Of a stretch of DNA of 64,000 bases, positions 8,111 to 17,174 are shown piece after piece. Below the pieces are notes generated by a model. That model had not been told where the DNA came from. It did not search any database and worked only from the letters and a program-made list of their open reading frames with translations. The position numbers and the translations under genes were made by a program. The stretch lies in assembly GCF_017352115.1 (NCBI RefSeq), contig NZ_CP071448.1, positions 5,009,001 to 5,073,000 of the forward strand, in the 5' to 3' direction. Every line of letters starts with the position of its first letter. The first letter of the stretch is position 1. Origin of the DNA: Flavobacterium endoglycinae. GTDB taxonomy: Bacteria > Bacteroidota > Bacteroidia > Flavobacteriales > Flavobacteriaceae.

Positions 8111-9445
8111 ATGTTTAAATCGTTACAAACTTATAAACTGCTTTTTCTGCGGTTAATCCTGATCGTAATTGCAATCGAGTTTTCGATGTATTTTTTTAAA
8201 ATCGACTTGATTTTTACGGGAGTGTTTGGGTTTTGCGTGGTTTTTCTGCTGGTACGAGAAATGTATTTTTATATCAAGAATTTTGTACAGATTTACGATA
8301 AAACCATTTCTTCGATCTTGCAGGATGATTTTAGTTCTGATTTTTCAAAACATAAATTCAATAAAACCTACGACGATTTGTTTCATTTATACCAAACGCT
8401 GAAAGGCAGACAAAATGAACAAATTTCAAGAGATATTATTTATCGTTCTATTTTAAATAATATCGAATCGGGCGTTATTATTTTAGAAAAACAAGAAACT
8501 GATTGGACAATTTTTTTGATGAACGATTACTTTTCGAATCATTTTAAGGTACCGAAAGTTTCAAAATGGAAATACCTTAAAAATCAGGTTCCTTCTTTAT
8601 GCGAAGTAATTGAAGAAGATGATTTTCACGAAATAAAAACGGCAATTGATATTAGTATCAATCAGGAAAGTAAGCAGACGTTTGTTTTACAAGCTTCACG
8701 AACTGAAATTTTTGAGAAAGAATATTGTATCGTTTTACTAGATTCGATTCAAAATGTGGTGGAGAAAAAAGAAAAAGACGCGTGGATTAATTTAATGAAA
8801 GTGATCTCGCACGAACTTTTAAATTCCATAACGCCCATTCGTTCCATCTGCCAGAATCTGCAGGATTTGGTTGAACAGGATTCGCTTTCTAACGAAGATT
8901 TGGAAGATATCAAAACCAGCGTTGAAACAATGCTGAGACGAAGCGATCATCTTCAGAAATTTGTAGAAGGCTATCGAAAACTTGCCATGCTGCCTTCACC
9001 TAAAAAACAAAAAACAGATGTAACAGATTTGATCGAAAACGCACTTCAAATTATGAATCCGCTTTTGAAAAATGAAGGAATTGAAGTTCTCAATACCATT
9101 TCAATAAAACATTCTGTTTGGGCTGATACGCAGCAGTTTGAACAAGTTTTTATTAATCTGCTTACAAATTCTTTATATGCTTTAAAAAATACATTCCAAA
9201 AACAAATTGTACTTTCGGCGGAAGCCAGAGAAAACAGGCTTTTCATAAAAATAGCCGACAACGGAATGGGAATCGAAAAAGAAATCGAAGACAAAATTTT
9301 TCTGCCTTTTTTCACTACACGTAACGAAGGCGCGGGAATTGGTTTAACTTTATCTAAAAATATTATAGAAGCGCACGGCGGTTATATTTCGCATAAAAGA
9401 GAAAACGAAAAAACGGTATTTGAAATCTGTTTGATTGAAGAGTAA
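8111..9445 (+). CDS. Membrane sensor histidine kinase paired with the NtrC-type regulator
   Basis: Sensor kinase of 444 residues. Two N-terminal membrane segments (about 10-30 and 34-55) with almost no periplasmic loop suggest that it senses within the membrane or cytoplasm. A PAS-like region spans about 110-215. The phosphorylated His is His234 in MKVISHELLNSITP, and the ATPase domain shows the N-box (FINLLTNSLYAL), G1 (IADNGMGIE), F (LPFFTT) and G2 (GAGIGLTLSKNII). Translationally close-coupled to the regulator gene (1-nt gap). The pair with the divergent ABC exporter is a recurring arrangement, which suggests that the kinase detects the exporter's substrate or envelope stress. The signal is unknown. 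Confidence 0.92.
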   Translation: MFKSLQTYKLLFLRLILIVIAIEFSMYFFKIDLIFTGVFGFCVVFLLVREMYFYIKNFVQIYDKTISSILQDDFSSDFSKHKFNKTYDDLFHLYQTLKGRQNEQISRDIIYRSILNNIESGVIILEKQETDWTIFLMNDYFSNHFKVPKVSKWKYLKNQVPSLCEVIEEDDFHEIKTAIDISINQESKQTFVLQASRTEIFEKEYCIVLLDSIQNVVEKKEKDAWINLMKVISHELLNSITPIRSICQNLQDLVEQDSLSNEDLEDIKTSVETMLRRSDHLQKFVEGYRKLAMLPSPKKQKTDVTDLIENALQIMNPLLKNEGIEVLNTISIKHSVWADTQQFEQVFINLLTNSLYALKNTFQKQIVLSAEARENRLFIKIADNGMGIEKEIEDKIFLPFFTTRNEGAGIGLTLSKNIIEAHGGYISHKRENEKTVFEICLIEE

Positions 9446-9516
9446 TTGTTTTTTTAAATTAAAGAAATATTCTGTTTCAGAGTATAGAAATTCAATAATA
9501 TAAATTCTGATTAGTT

Positions 9517-10167
9517 ATGAAAACTTGGAGTCTGTTAATCTGCGGAATTGCCGTTGGTCTGCTGTCATTTGTAAAACCAGTAAATATTGGAGAACCCTGG
9601 AAAGGAACTTTCCAGCAGATTCCGGGTAAAATCGAATGTGAATTTTACGATGAAGGAGGCGAAGGAACTGCCTATCATGATACTGATGCCGATAATAACG
9701 GAAGCGGTAAATTGAATCCGATAAATGGAAATCCGCTGCATGAATTTAGGATTAAAGAAGGCGTTGATATTTCGTATACCAAAGATGGAGATATTGATAA
9801 TACTTCATTCAATAAAGTATCCAGAAGTTTAAATCAGCTTTATCTGGGCTGGACGCAGCCTTCGGAATGGATTAATTATTCGGTTGAAGTTCAAAAATCA
9901 GGAACTTACACTATTGGAGTTTTGTACACGGCAAACGGCGATGGAGCTATTTCTATTGATGTAAATGGAAAAGATGCCACAGGTTTGCTTACAATTGAAT
10001 CGACACATGATGATAAAGATCCTGTAGACTGGAGACAATGGCACCATTGGAACGAATCTAAATCATTAGGAAAAATAAAACTCAAAAAAGGGAAACAGCT
10101 TTTAACCTTGCATATTGTAAAAAATGGCAATATGAATCTTGACTATCTAAATTTTATTCCGAATTAG
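9517..10167 (+). CDS. Secreted carbohydrate-binding protein, CBM6-like
   Basis: Protein of 216 residues with a short hydrophobic N-terminus (about 5-22), then a single beta-sandwich of the CBM6/CBM35 type. Typical features are the opening KIECEFYDEGGEGTAYHDTD, aromatic residues for sugar contact (YLGWTQPSEWINYSV, WRQWHHWN) and the closing LTLHIVKNGNMNLDYLNF. No catalytic domain is attached, so it is a stand-alone binding module that could bind polysaccharide at the cell surface or in the periplasm. It follows the kinase gene by 71 nt and may be transcribed with it, although no functional link is evident. The glycan is unknown. Confidence 0.75.
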   Translation: MKTWSLLICGIAVGLLSFVKPVNIGEPWKGTFQQIPGKIECEFYDEGGEGTAYHDTDADNNGSGKLNPINGNPLHEFRIKEGVDISYTKDGDIDNTSFNKVSRSLNQLYLGWTQPSEWINYSVEVQKSGTYTIGVLYTANGDGAISIDVNGKDATGLLTIESTHDDKDPVDWRQWHHWNESKSLGKIKLKKGKQLLTLHIVKNGNMNLDYLNFIPN

Positions 10168-10251
10168 AATAGATTATAATTTCTGTAAGAGAATATCTAA
10201 AATCTTTGTAATATTGGTAAATAGTTCCTCATACCAAAAGCTGACCTATTT

Positions 10252-10845
10252 ATGGATAACCAAAGACCTTCCCCCGAAGAGGTAAAACAAGTTTTCGATT
10301 TGTATTTTAAAGCCGAGATCAATATCTGGAAAGGATTCTCTGAAAAAATTAAAGTAAGGGAATTTAATAAAGCCGATATTATCAAGGAATATAATACCGT
10401 AGAACGCTATCTGAATATTATTATTAAAGGATCGGCAGGATTATTTGTCTGGGACGGAAACCGCGATATCTGCATTAATCTCTTATATGAAAATAGTTTT
10501 ATGAGTGATTATCTTTCTTTCTTGGGACAAAAACCAACCGTAATGAAAGCCGAAGCTCTAGAAGATATTGTACTCTGGTCGATTAACTACGAAGATTTGA
10601 ATGAATTATACGGAAGATCTGAAACGGGTTTACGCATAGGAAAAGCCATTTCTGAAATGCTTTACATTCGCAAACAAGAAGAACAAATCGGACTTTTAAC
10701 GCTTGCACCGCAGGAACGTTATCTCAAACTTATAGAATCACGTCCGGCCATTTTTCAGCGTACACCTTTAAAAATTATTGCCTCTTATCTTGGATTAACG
10801 GCAGAAAGCCTAAGCCGAATCCGTAAAAGAATTATGGAAAAATGA
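10252..10845 (+). CDS. Crp/Fnr-family transcriptional regulator
   Basis: Regulator of 197 residues with a cyclic-nucleotide-binding-like beta-barrel (about 20-125) and a C-terminal winged helix (TPLKIIASYLGLTAESLSRIRKRI) whose recognition helix has the family pattern. The barrel lacks the RxS phosphate-binding signature of true cAMP receptors, so the ligand is unclear. Bacteroidota carry many such proteins of unknown effector. The following gene, encoding a CPBP protease, starts 74 nt downstream behind its own promoter, so the two are neighbours with possible regulation rather than a simple operon. Confidence 0.88.
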   Translation: MDNQRPSPEEVKQVFDLYFKAEINIWKGFSEKIKVREFNKADIIKEYNTVERYLNIIIKGSAGLFVWDGNRDICINLLYENSFMSDYLSFLGQKPTVMKAEALEDIVLWSINYEDLNELYGRSETGLRIGKAISEMLYIRKQEEQIGLLTLAPQERYLKLIESRPAIFQRTPLKIIASYLGLTAESLSRIRKRIMEK

Positions 10846-10865
10846 TTTCTTACCCAAAGTCAATT

Positions 10866-10893
10866 TTGTTTTAAAAAGCAGTTACTAAGTTTG
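10866..10893 (+). promoter_or_regulatory. Promoter of the CPBP protease gene
   Basis: TTG at 10866-10868, a 17-bp spacer and TAAGTTTG at 10886-10893 match the flavobacterial consensus TTG-N17-23-TANNTTTG. The ATG at 10920 follows after 26 nt. Confidence 0.6.
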
Positions 10894-10919
10894 TCTCACC
10901 TAATCAAACAAAATAACTT

Positions 10920-11615
10920 ATGACACGTAAAATTAACTTTGGAGCCATCGCAGTATATTATGTAATCGCAGTTATCTGCCGATATATAGCGGTTAAAACG
11001 GATTTATTATCTGGAATCGAAAATGGATATGCACAAATTCTTCTTCGCGGCGTAGGACCCGCTTTAGGTGCTTTTGCTGCCATCAAATTGTTTTCGCTTT
11101 CGAATCCGCTTTCTTTAAAAGGAATTTACAAAACTGCCGCTTTGCCATTTTTAGTCTATTGGATTCTTCCGGCTTTTTTAATTGCGGGAACGGATTATTT
11201 TATGACAGGTAAATTTCCCATTCTGTTAATGTTTACTGTTTTGGTTTACGGACTTTTAGAAGAAATAGGATGGAGAGGATTTCTACAAGAACAATTAAAA
11301 TCGCTTCCTACTTTTACTTCAACTGTAATTATTGCCATTCTTTGGTTTATATGGCACGTAAATATTGAGATGAATACGCAGTATATGGTCTTCTTAGGAA
11401 TTATCTTTTTTGGAACTTGGGGAATTGGAAAAATATACAAAAAAACAGGATCATTGCTGGCTGTTGCTGGTGTACATTCGCTAAACAACTTCTTTCGCAA
11501 TGGAATTCACGATAGAGAATTTATTTTAATTGTTGTTTTATTAGCAGTTTGGATTGGTTTTGTAATTATGTACGACCGTAAAAAGAAACCATCTTTAACT
11601 CAGGAAACAGTATGA
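10920..11615 (+). CDS. CPBP-family intramembrane metalloprotease
   Basis: Polytopic membrane protein of 231 residues with about seven hydrophobic segments. It carries all three conserved motifs of the CPBP (CAAX protease/Abi) family: the EExxWR motif at Glu114-Glu115 (LLEEIGWRGFLQ), a membrane-embedded His146 (WFIWH) and the final HxxxN at His186-Asn190 (GVHSLNNF). These residues form the glutamate/histidine metal site known from Rce1. Members process prenylated or other membrane proteins, or act in bacteriocin self-immunity; which applies here cannot be decided. It has its own promoter and an imperfect terminator. Confidence 0.88.
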   Translation: MTRKINFGAIAVYYVIAVICRYIAVKTDLLSGIENGYAQILLRGVGPALGAFAAIKLFSLSNPLSLKGIYKTAALPFLVYWILPAFLIAGTDYFMTGKFPILLMFTVLVYGLLEEIGWRGFLQEQLKSLPTFTSTVIIAILWFIWHVNIEMNTQYMVFLGIIFFGTWGIGKIYKKTGSLLAVAGVHSLNNFFRNGIHDREFILIVVLLAVWIGFVIMYDRKKKPSLTQETV

Positions 11616-11655
11616 TAATCACGATATTTTATATTTTAATCAGTTTATTAGAAAT

Positions 11656-11693
11656 GCTGGCAGGGAAATAAAAGATTCTCTCCAGCTTTTTTT
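11656..11693 (+). terminator. Probable imperfect terminator after the CPBP gene
   Basis: GCTGG (11656-11660) pairs with CCAGC (11682-11686) around a long, partly paired loop and is followed by seven T (11687-11693). Confidence 0.5.
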
Positions 11694-11766
11694 AAGAGAA
11701 AATTAAAAGAGGTTTACGCATAAAATTTTTAATTTTAAGGAAAGTCTAATATTAAAAAATGCTGCA

Positions 11767-12534
11767 ATGCCTTGGAATCCTGAAATCTACAACAAGTTTA
11801 AAAATATTCGTTACCAGCCTTTTTACGATTTGATTGATTTAATCGAAGACAACGGAAAAATGAAAAGCATCGATCTGGGCTGCGGAACGGGAGAACAAAC
11901 CTATATTCTTTCTGAAAAATTTGAATCGGCTTCATTTATAGGAATTGATTCGTCTGAAGAAATGCTGGCTAAATCACAGAATTTGCAAAATGACCGTTTA
12001 CAATTTAAACTGGGCACGACGGAAGATATTATTGCTTCCAAACAAAAGTGGGATTTAATTTTTAGTAATGCAGCACTTCAATGGTCAGACAATCATAAAG
12101 TTCTGTTTTCTGATTTGATTAATTTAGTTGAAAAAAATGGACAATTTGCGGTGCAAATGCCGGTTCAGCCCGATAATGTACTCAATAAAATTCTGTTGGA
12201 ACTCGTTCAGGAAGAACCTTATACAACCTATTTGAAAGGCTGGAAAAGAGAATCTCCCGTATTAAGCATGGACGAATACGCTCAGATTTTATTTAACGGC
12301 GGACTTCAGAATATTCAAATTATGCAGAAGGTTTATCCTATAATCGCTGATGATGCACAGCAATTACTGGATTTTATTTCTGGATCGACATTAGTTCCGT
12401 ACATGGAAAGGCTTTCGGAAGAACAGCAGCAGACTTTTATAAAAGAATATAAAAAACGCATAGAAAACGCATTTCCAAAGTTTCCAGCGATTTATGCTTT
12501 TAAGAGAATATTGCTCTATGGAAAGAAAAAGTAA
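11767..12534 (+). CDS. tam: Class I methyltransferase, trans-aconitate 2-methyltransferase-like
   Basis: S-adenosylmethionine-dependent methyltransferase of 255 residues. The opening MPWNPEIYNKFKNIRYQPFYDLI matches the characteristic N-terminus of Tam enzymes. The SAM site shows motif I IDLGCGTGEQT (about 37-47), the acidic loop GIDSSEEML and FSNAALQW. In E. coli Tam methylates trans-aconitate, a spontaneous by-product that inhibits aconitase. Length agrees with the family (about 250). Cytoplasmic. It stands alone between spacers of about 150 and 180 nt. An upstream ATG at 11759 is out of frame. The symbol is a homology-based guess; related enzymes act on other acids. Confidence 0.75.
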   Translation: MPWNPEIYNKFKNIRYQPFYDLIDLIEDNGKMKSIDLGCGTGEQTYILSEKFESASFIGIDSSEEMLAKSQNLQNDRLQFKLGTTEDIIASKQKWDLIFSNAALQWSDNHKVLFSDLINLVEKNGQFAVQMPVQPDNVLNKILLELVQEEPYTTYLKGWKRESPVLSMDEYAQILFNGGLQNIQIMQKVYPIIADDAQQLLDFISGSTLVPYMERLSEEQQQTFIKEYKKRIENAFPKFPAIYAFKRILLYGKKK

Positions 12535-12715
12535 AATTTGGTGCGATTTTTTGTTAAAATTTTAATTTATAATTAATTGATAATCATTTGAATAGGATTT
12601 TAACAAATGGAAATAATATAACTCTTGCTGAAAATTATGTAAACCAATAGGGATTAAAAGAACAAACTTTGTATAAGTAATTTCTGAAAACAGTAACCCC
12701 CAAAAATCCCGCATC

Positions 12716-13144
12716 ATGAACAAACAAGGACCTATAGTACTTATTGAGGAAAATAAGGAAAATCGTTTATTATTTGAACAGATTTTCACAGGAATGGAAT
12801 TGGAAAACGGCCTTCTTTGTTTTGCAACATTTGCTGAAGCACAGAGACATATTATTTCAGAGAAAATAAAACCGTTTTTACTTTTTTCCAATGTTTTGCA
12901 GTTTAGCGAAGACCATAAGCAGTCCAGCCACCAAAAAAATATGTTTTTAAAATTGAAATGCCCATGTTTTTATTTTTCAATTTTGTTTACACAATGTTTT
13001 GTGGTAGACAGTTCTTCAATACCAGCAAAGAGTTATTTTACAGCTCCGTACAATGAAAACAAATTTACAGAAGTCATCAATTCAATTGTTCGATCATGGC
13101 AGGTGAAAAAAGATAAAAAAAAGCCACTTCTGAAGATAGCATAA
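12716..13144 (+). CDS. Degenerate receiver-domain (CheY-like) protein
   Basis: Small protein of 142 residues with the outline of a stand-alone response-regulator receiver: IVLIEENKENRLLFEQIF at the first strand and helix, with Glu11-Glu12 in place of the acidic pair, then predicted alternating strands and helices to residue 130. The phospho-acceptor position falls on Phe57-Ser58 (FLLFSNVLQF) with no Asp, and the conserved Lys of the KP motif is replaced (YFTAPY). It should therefore not be phosphorylated in the normal way and may act as a pseudo-receiver or protein-binding domain. No DNA-binding domain is present. Cytoplasmic, monocistronic, followed by a strong terminator. Confidence 0.65.
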   Translation: MNKQGPIVLIEENKENRLLFEQIFTGMELENGLLCFATFAEAQRHIISEKIKPFLLFSNVLQFSEDHKQSSHQKNMFLKLKCPCFYFSILFTQCFVVDSSSIPAKSYFTAPYNENKFTEVINSIVRSWQVKKDKKKPLLKIA

Positions 13145-13154
13145 ATAGAAAAAC

Positions 13155-13183
13155 AAAAGCCTGATGTAACTCAGGCTTTTTTT
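13155..13183 (+). terminator. Rho-independent terminator
   Basis: Perfect 10-bp stem AAAAGCCTGA / TCAGGCTTTT with a 6-nt loop, followed by more T (to 13183), directly after the pseudo-receiver gene. Confidence 0.85.
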
Positions 13184-13320
13184 ATGCCAGCCTGTTTTTT
13201 ATACAATTCATTCTTAAGATTTTCAGGATTCCCATATTGGCTTTAAAATTAACATTTTAGCATTCTCAAAATACAATTAAAGTGCTCGATAATTTGTAAT
13301 TTGAAATTCAAATACATTTT

Positions 13321-15501
13321 ATGATGAAAAAATTACGAATAGCACTTATCAATATACACGGACTTTTAAAAGGTTCTGGACTCGAAATTGGACGCGATGC
13401 CGACAATGGAGGACAGACTAAATATATTTTTGAATTAGCAGAATTCTTATCACAACATGAAGATGTCGAACACGTACATCTTTTTACCCGCTTAATAGAC
13501 GATCCCTCACTTTCACCAGAATATGCCGTTCCTGTTGAAATTCTTAATGACAAATTAGACATCAGACGTATTCCGTTTCTTGGGAAAAAATACAGAGCAA
13601 AAGAACAGCTCTGGGAAGGTCTTGACACTTTCGTGAATGGTGTTATGCAGCATATCAAACAATATAATATTTTTCCAGACTGGATTCATTCACATTATGC
13701 CGATGCGGGTTACGCTGCTGCGGAATTATCTTCGGTTTTAAATATTCCATTTGCACATACCGGACATTCATTAGGTTTTTATAAAAAGAAAAAATTACTC
13801 GAAGCCGGAAATCCAGAAGACGAACTCGAAAAGAAGTTCAAGTTCAAAGCCCGAATTGCAGCCGAAGAACGAACTCTTGAACTGGCTGAATTTATTGTTA
13901 CTTCTACCGAGCAGGAAATTGAAACCTATAAAGCCTATAAAAATTTTGAACTCGGAAAATACCATGCGATTTCTCCAGGAATCGATACGCGAAAGTTTGT
14001 TCCCTATTATTTTCAAGAAAATGATTCGGAAAAACATATGGAAGAAGCACAGCGAAAATACTGGGTTGCCGAAACTATTTCAAAATTCCTGACCAATCCG
14101 CATAAACCTATTATTCTGGCACTTTCGAGACCTGACCGACACAAAAACTTGAATACTTTAATTGAAGTGTACGGAAAAGACAAAGAACTGCAGAGTATTG
14201 CCAATCTGGTCATTTTTGCCGGAATCCGAAAAGACATTGCTAAAATGCCGGAATCCGAAAAAAACGTTCTAACCGATTTACTTCTCTTAATGGACAAATA
14301 CGATTTATACGGAAAAATGGCCATCCCGAAAAAGCATGATGTCGAAAATGAAGTTTCGATTATTTACCGTTATGCTGCCGAAAAAAGAGGTGTTTTTGTG
14401 AATTTAGCTTTGCATGAAAACTTCGGCTTGACCGTTATCGAATCTGCTAGTTCGGGACTTCCGGTTGTGGTGACGAAAAATGGAGGACCGTCGGAAATTA
14501 TTCCAGTCTGCCAAAACGGAGAATTGGTAAATCCGCAGGAAGAAAGCCAGATTAAAAAAGCACTCCGCAATATTCTTACTGATGAAAATCAATGGAAATA
14601 TTATTCGAATAACGGAGCAATCAATATTCAAAAACATTACAGCTGGATCAGCCATGTTAATCAATATGTTGAATTGGTTAATGAAAACCTTTCTTTATCA
14701 TCTGGCGCGGGAATCAAAAAACAGCATTATCCAAATATCAATATCAGCCGTTTAAAACGAAAAATTGATAATCTATTAGTTTCAGATATTGACGGAACAC
14801 TGATCGAACCTAAACTTGAAAATCCAGGTTTAATAGAATTAAAAACACATTTAATCAACCGAACCGATAAAATGGCTTTTGCCATGGCATCTGGAAGGAA
14901 TTTAGCATTGGTTAAAAAAGTGATCGATGAAGAACAATTTCCGCTTCCGGATTTTATTATCTGTTCGGTTGGAACCGAAATTTATTATACCAACGGAAAA
15001 GAATATATTCTCGATAAAGGCTGGGCGAAATTCTTATCCGGCCGCTGGAAAAGAGAAGAAATTGTGAATAAACTCAATGGCGTTAAATGGATTAAACTTC
15101 AAGAAGAAGAGGCGCAAAACCCGTATAAAATCTCCTATTATTACGATAAGGAACAGTACGATCACGATGAATTAATTCGGGTTTTAGGAACGGGCTGGTA
15201 CAAAGTCAACATTATTGCGAGTCACGGTCAGTATTTGGATTTTATTCCCAAGAGAGCTTCTAAGGGAAATGCGATTAAATTCTTGTGCCGAAAATGGTCG
15301 ATTCCATTAGGAAATGTTATTGCTGCAGGAGATTCTGGAAATGATGTTGACATGTTTAGAGGTCCCGTAAAAGGAATTATTGTGGGAAACAGAAGTGCAG
15401 AACTAGCAGAGTACGAAACCACAAAAAGTATTTACGTAGCCAAAACCGCTGCATCAGCCGGAATTTTAGAAGGTTTGAAATATTATAAAATCATAAAGTA
15501 A
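13321..15501 (+). CDS. Sucrose-phosphate synthase/phosphatase fusion
   Basis: Bifunctional enzyme of 726 residues. The N-terminal part is a GT-B glycosyltransferase of the sucrose synthase/SPS group: INIHGLLKGSGLEIGRDADNGGQTKY holds the glycine-rich acceptor and nucleotide loop, HSHYADAGYA follows, and the C-terminal lobe has the EX7E motif (HENFGLTVIE). From about residue 480 a HAD-IIB phosphatase begins with SDIDGTL (Asp489 and Asp491) and ends with AAGDSGNDVDM. In known SPS-SPP fusions the first half makes sucrose 6-phosphate from UDP-glucose and fructose 6-phosphate and the second removes the phosphate. Mannosylfructose-phosphate synthases are close relatives, so the disaccharide made is not certain. 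The adjacent GH32-like gene supports a fructoside. ATG at 13321 and at 13324 are both possible starts. Confidence 0.88.
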   Translation: MMKKLRIALINIHGLLKGSGLEIGRDADNGGQTKYIFELAEFLSQHEDVEHVHLFTRLIDDPSLSPEYAVPVEILNDKLDIRRIPFLGKKYRAKEQLWEGLDTFVNGVMQHIKQYNIFPDWIHSHYADAGYAAAELSSVLNIPFAHTGHSLGFYKKKKLLEAGNPEDELEKKFKFKARIAAEERTLELAEFIVTSTEQEIETYKAYKNFELGKYHAISPGIDTRKFVPYYFQENDSEKHMEEAQRKYWVAETISKFLTNPHKPIILALSRPDRHKNLNTLIEVYGKDKELQSIANLVIFAGIRKDIAKMPESEKNVLTDLLLLMDKYDLYGKMAIPKKHDVENEVSIIYRYAAEKRGVFVNLALHENFGLTVIESASSGLPVVVTKNGGPSEIIPVCQNGELVNPQEESQIKKALRNILTDENQWKYYSNNGAINIQKHYSWISHVNQYVELVNENLSLSSGAGIKKQHYPNINISRLKRKIDNLLVSDIDGTLIEPKLENPGLIELKTHLINRTDKMAFAMASGRNLALVKKVIDEEQFPLPDFIICSVGTEIYYTNGKEYILDKGWAKFLSGRWKREEIVNKLNGVKWIKLQEEEAQNPYKISYYYDKEQYDHDELIRVLGTGWYKVNIIASHGQYLDFIPKRASKGNAIKFLCRKWSIPLGNVIAAGDSGNDVDMFRGPVKGIIVGNRSAELAEYETTKSIYVAKTAASAGILEGLKYYKIIK

Positions 15502-15527
15502 AATTGGTTTACTTAAAAAATATAAGC

Positions 15528-15618
15528 ACATAGAAACATAGCACAACGGCAACTTGTCAAAGTTTCAAACTTTGACAAGTTCATCAGATTTAAAATTTAA
15601 GCGAATTCGTGAATTCGT
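15528..15618. repeat. Intergenic repeat cluster with a 15-bp perfect hairpin
   Basis: Three repeats lie in this spacer: the hexamer ACATAG twice (15528-15533, 15536-15541); a perfect 15-bp inverted repeat AACTTGTCAAAGTTT (15551-15565) and its complement (15567-15581) around a single C; and a tandem GAATTCGT pair (15603-15610, 15611-15618). The hairpin could end transcription or protect the mRNA. The composition is that of dispersed non-coding repeats of flavobacterial genomes, not of coding DNA; that comparison is from memory. Confidence 0.6.
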
Positions 15619-15656
15619 GGCTATAAAAAATACTAACAGATTAAATAAGTAATAAA

Positions 15657-17171
15657 ATGTATTCAGGTTCAGGATTTAGCAACTGGGAAATTGGAGATGT
15701 TGATGTATTTATAGATGAAAAAGGAATTCATCATTTATTTCATTTAATTATTCCTAATCACGATTATATTGCGCATGCCGTTTCAAATGACGGTTTATCG
15801 TGGAAAAGAGTTAAAAATGCTCTTTTTGTGGGCGATCCCGGAGAATGGGACGACGATATGCTGTGGACGATGCACGTGAGCAAAAAATCAGAAGGAGAAG
15901 GTTATGAAATGTATTATACCGGATTAAAACGTCAGGATAAAGGAATTGAACAAAAAATTGGAAGAGCCGTTTCTACCGATTTAATTAATTGGAAAAAAGA
16001 AAACCTCTACGGACTTCCTTTTAAAAGTGAAGCACCACATTATGAAGGCCCAAACAACAATCCGCGCCAATGGATTAGTTTTCGAGATCCGTTTAAATAC
16101 CAATACAAAGGCGAAGATTATTTATTAATCTGTGCCAGAAGTGCTTCTGGTCCAACTTATCGCAGAGGCTGTATTGGCGTGGCAAAAAGAGATGAAACCG
16201 GATTTGTGCTGCAGAAACCGCTTCATATTCCGTATGTGTATGATGACGTAGAATGTCCGTGTGTGTTTGAAATCAAAGGAACGCATTATTTATTGGGATC
16301 AATTCGGGAAGATATTAAAGTCCGTTATTGGTCGGCGCCGGAATTTAGAGGAGAATATTGTGCTTTTCATAACAATGTATTAATGCCGCAGGGAAATTAT
16401 GCCGCCAGAGTAGTAAAAGACGGAAAGCATTTCTTGGTCTACAATTTTTATTTTGCCGATGGAAATGTCAATACACACCGCGTGATTCCGCCGCCAAAAG
16501 AATTAGGAACCGATAAAAGCGGGAGACTTTTGCTTAAAACGTATTATTACTGGGAAAAACTCTATCAGAAAACCATATTGCAGAAAGATTTACCGCATCC
16601 GCTTCCTATTTTAGGAAACCCAACAGCTGATTTTGTTTTAGAAAGTGAAAATAAATGGCGTTTTGGCTGCCGCAGCGGTTATGAAATTTATTGTTTTGAA
16701 AAACCTTCAATGGATTTTGTCTGGGAAGGAACTCTTGCAGTAGAAGGAATGGGAAAAACTGGTTTTGTTATTGAATGTGACAAAGAAGGAACGGGATATT
16801 ACATTTCAATTGATTTTATGAATGGTTTTGTACAGTTTAGGGCGTGGGGATTTAATGAAAAAGACGTCAAAAACAATTTTATATTCGAGAATATCCAAAC
16901 GAATCAATTTGAAATAGGAGAGGAGAAACAAATCTATTTTAAAATTATCCGATACGGAAACTATTACGAATTGTCGATTAATGACATCGTAAAACTAACG
17001 CTGCTTGATTTTAAATACTCCGAAGGAAAAGTCGGTATTTACGTCTGTTCCGCTGTAATATCGATTAGTGATTCAAAAATTCATGTGATACCAGAACCGG
17101 AAAACGAATATGCCGCTTCAGATCCTGAAAAGTATATGAAAGATTATAGCAGAATTGTTCAGATTCAATAA
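15657..17171 (+). CDS. GH32-like glycoside hydrolase (beta-fructosidase superfamily)
   Basis: Protein of 504 residues with a five-bladed propeller of clan GH-J/GH43 type and a C-terminal beta-sandwich (about 330-480). The three acidic sites of GH32 can be recognised: GDVDVF (Asp14/Asp16) where invertases have NDPNG, RDP at 143-145 (transition-state Asp144), and Glu199 in the VECPCVF motif. The first motif differs from classic invertases, so activity could be on sucrose, a sucrose-like fructoside, or another furanoside. There is no signal peptide, so it is cytoplasmic, which suits breakdown of the product made by the preceding fusion enzyme. The genes are separated by 155 nt of repeat DNA and may be co-transcribed. 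Confidence 0.75.
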   Translation: MYSGSGFSNWEIGDVDVFIDEKGIHHLFHLIIPNHDYIAHAVSNDGLSWKRVKNALFVGDPGEWDDDMLWTMHVSKKSEGEGYEMYYTGLKRQDKGIEQKIGRAVSTDLINWKKENLYGLPFKSEAPHYEGPNNNPRQWISFRDPFKYQYKGEDYLLICARSASGPTYRRGCIGVAKRDETGFVLQKPLHIPYVYDDVECPCVFEIKGTHYLLGSIREDIKVRYWSAPEFRGEYCAFHNNVLMPQGNYAARVVKDGKHFLVYNFYFADGNVNTHRVIPPPKELGTDKSGRLLLKTYYYWEKLYQKTILQKDLPHPLPILGNPTADFVLESENKWRFGCRSGYEIYCFEKPSMDFVWEGTLAVEGMGKTGFVIECDKEGTGYYISIDFMNGFVQFRAWGFNEKDVKNNFIFENIQTNQFEIGEEKQIYFKIIRYGNYYELSINDIVKLTLLDFKYSEGKVGIYVCSAVISISDSKIHVIPEPENEYAASDPEKYMKDYSRIVQIQ

Positions 17172-17174
17172 AAC

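Noticed and set aside
13299..13313. ATTTGAA-A-TTCAAAT inverted repeat just before the SPS-like gene
   Set aside because: Short and made of A/T words common in this genome; no promoter alongside it, so not called an operator.
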